This document shows, piece after piece, positions 15,537 through 16,602 of a DNA stretch of 16,602 nucleotides; within the stretch, counting starts at the first letter, position 1; each line of letters begins with the position of its first letter. Under the pieces are notes generated by a model, which saw only the letters and a program-made list of their open reading frames with translations, ran no database searches and had not been told where the DNA came from. The translations under genes and the position numbers were made by a program. Source of the DNA: DRWZ01 sp964601505 (lineage in GTDB: Bacteria > Calescibacteriota > Calescibacteriia > Calescibacteriales > Calescibacteriaceae). Location: positions 1-16,602 of the forward strand of contig CAZRNR010000045.1 of the NCBI GenBank assembly GCA_964601505.1. The letters run 5' to 3'.

Positions 15537-16469
15537 TTGAAAAAAATTAAAATCGGGAATTTTTATCTACTCAAAGATAGGGCAAACTTTATCCTAGTGG
15601 AAATCACGCAAACCGAAAGTTTTGAAGAAAAGATAAGATGGGAGATGATAATAACCCCATCACAGATATTTCTTTTTCTTTCTACACTCCTTACAACAAC
15701 AGCAATGGGAGCAATAATGCAAGGTTTCTCACCTTTATCTAAGGATATAGTGAAGGGTTTCATTTTTTCATTACCTTTAATTTTTATCTTGGCATCACAC
15801 GAGTTAGGACATATACTAGCGATGCGAAAATATGGAATAAGAAGTTCCTTCCCATATTTTATTCCTGCACCTAACATAATAGGAACTTTCGGGGCAATTA
15901 TGATTCTTAGAGAGAAAATAAATGAGTCATCTAAAATCCTTAAAATAGGAGCTTGGGGACCAATTGCAGGATTTCTAGCTGCAATACCTGTATCCATAAT
16001 AGGATTAAATCTGTCTTCAATTGTTGAAGCATCCGCACAACAAGAAGGAATGATAAAACTCGGTTCTCCCATACTCTTTTCCGTTATGGAAAAAATTATT
16101 TTTAAAGTTCCTGATGGTTCAGATTTACTTCTCCACCCTATAGCATTCGCCGGATGGATAGGATTTTTCGTAACAGCTATAAACCTCATTCCAGTAGGTC
16201 AAACAGATGGAGGACACATCGTGTTCTCAATAACTCCTCACTTCCACAAAACAATTTCTTTGATAACATCTCTAAGTCTTGTTATATTTGGTTTGATATT
16301 TTGGTATGGATGGATCATCTGGGGAATCTTGACTCTGATTCTTGGTATAAGATCAATACCTTACTTACCACATCAAGACATAGGAAAAAATGAAAAAATT
16401 ATCGCCATAATCTCGCTTTTGATCTTTATACTATCTTTTACAATAGCACCAATTGAAATAAAATACTAA
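15537..16469 (+). CDS. Site-2 protease-type membrane zinc metalloprotease (peptidase family M50)
   Basis: The 310-residue polytopic membrane protein has the zinc motif HELGH (His88, Glu89, His92) inside a hydrophobic helix and the third-ligand motif NLIPVGQTDGGH (Asn216 to Asp224). IPAPNIIGTFGAIMILRE and the GAWGPIAGF loop are typical of the EGY/S2P-like subgroup, which cleaves substrates within the membrane. The physiological substrate is unknown. The first ~36 residues are hydrophilic. The longest frame starts at TTG 15537, only 10 nt after the tRNA and without a Shine-Dalgarno sequence. Alternatives in frame are GTG near 15597 and ATG near 15645, just before the first membrane segment. The N-terminal part has good protein-like sequence, so I favour the TTG, with moderate certainty. 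Cotranscription with the tRNA is likely. Confidence 0.9.
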   Translation: MKKIKIGNFYLLKDRANFILVEITQTESFEEKIRWEMIITPSQIFLFLSTLLTTTAMGAIMQGFSPLSKDIVKGFIFSLPLIFILASHELGHILAMRKYGIRSSFPYFIPAPNIIGTFGAIMILREKINESSKILKIGAWGPIAGFLAAIPVSIIGLNLSSIVEASAQQEGMIKLGSPILFSVMEKIIFKVPDGSDLLLHPIAFAGWIGFFVTAINLIPVGQTDGGHIVFSITPHFHKTISLITSLSLVIFGLIFWYGWIIWGILTLILGIRSIPYLPHQDIGKNEKIIAIISLLIFILSFTIAPIEIKY

Positions 16470-16535
16470 ATACAGAATATCTAGAAAACCTCAACAATCA
16501 ATCAGCTCCATTCTATTGATTTAGTGATTCAATAC

Positions 16536-16552
16536 TGCTTTGTTGCAAACAT
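16536..16552 (-). repeat. Inverted repeat copy 2 (reverse of the copy at 15225)
   Basis: On the plus strand this reads TGCTTTGTTGCAAACAT, the reverse complement of the 15225 copy with one mismatch. It lies 66 nt after the protease stop. The sequence beyond it to the window end (TTAAACACGTTG and on) may be the start of a mobile element whose body lies outside the window; no coding sequence is visible there. Confidence 0.5.
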
Positions 16553-16602
16553 AGTTAAACACGTTGATTATTGGAAAGTTGAGGGGAACTTTTAAATCTT
16601 TT

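Noticed and set aside
15563..16189. 208-codon minus-strand frame opposite the M50 protease
   Set aside because: Shadow of a gene with HELGH and NLIPxxxxDG motifs; no independent support.

Overview
The window is AT-rich bacterial DNA. Arg codons are mostly AGA/AGG, Ile is very often ATA, and there are many Lys and Glu codons. Bacterial origin is shown by an F-type ATP synthase subunit a, a lipobox lipoprotein, a methyl-accepting chemotaxis protein and an EAL-domain c-di-GMP protein. The composition and the periplasmic c-type cytochromes would suit a Gram-negative-type, possibly thermophilic, respiring bacterium from a poorly sampled lineage. That placement is an inference; there is no rRNA or marker set here to fix it.

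Layout. (1) 1-1946, plus strand: the 3' end of a haem-binding cytochrome P460-like gene, followed 6 nt later by a chemotaxis receptor. (2) 1950-2606, minus strand: atpB standing alone, convergent with the receptor and with no other atp gene beside it. (3) 2789-8203, plus strand: one 1804-residue lipoprotein made of four SbsA-type Ig-like domains, nine further Ig-like modules and a C-terminal FG-GAP/propeller-like region. (4) 8391-11816, plus strand: a likely operon of a degenerate-GGDEF/EAL protein, a macrodomain protein and a DegT-type aminotransferase with an unrecognised N-terminal domain. (5) 11823-12989, minus strand: a CaCA-family cation antiporter. (6) 13197-13646, plus strand: a small di-haem cytochrome built by internal duplication, with a promoter and a probable terminator. 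(7) 13876-15022, minus strand: a wrecked gene that can be followed through one frameshift and four in-frame stops; its restored product would be about 381 residues with a head domain resembling those of ScoMcrA-like restriction enzymes. (8) 15454-16469, plus strand: tRNA-Arg(CCT) and, 10 nt later, a site-2-type membrane metalloprotease starting at TTG. A 17-bp sequence occurs in inverted orientation at 15225 and 16536 and may mark ends of a mobile or dispersed element.

How the parts fit. Much of the window serves the cell envelope: periplasmic haem proteins, a receptor, a giant surface lipoprotein, an antiporter and a membrane protease. The EAL-macrodomain-aminotransferase cluster may link nucleotide signalling with surface-sugar synthesis, but that is only an inference from gene order. 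The most notable hidden item is the disrupted McrA-like-head gene, which does not show as a single open frame and looks like a decayed defence-type gene. I see no CRISPR array, complete insertion sequence or intact novel defence system.
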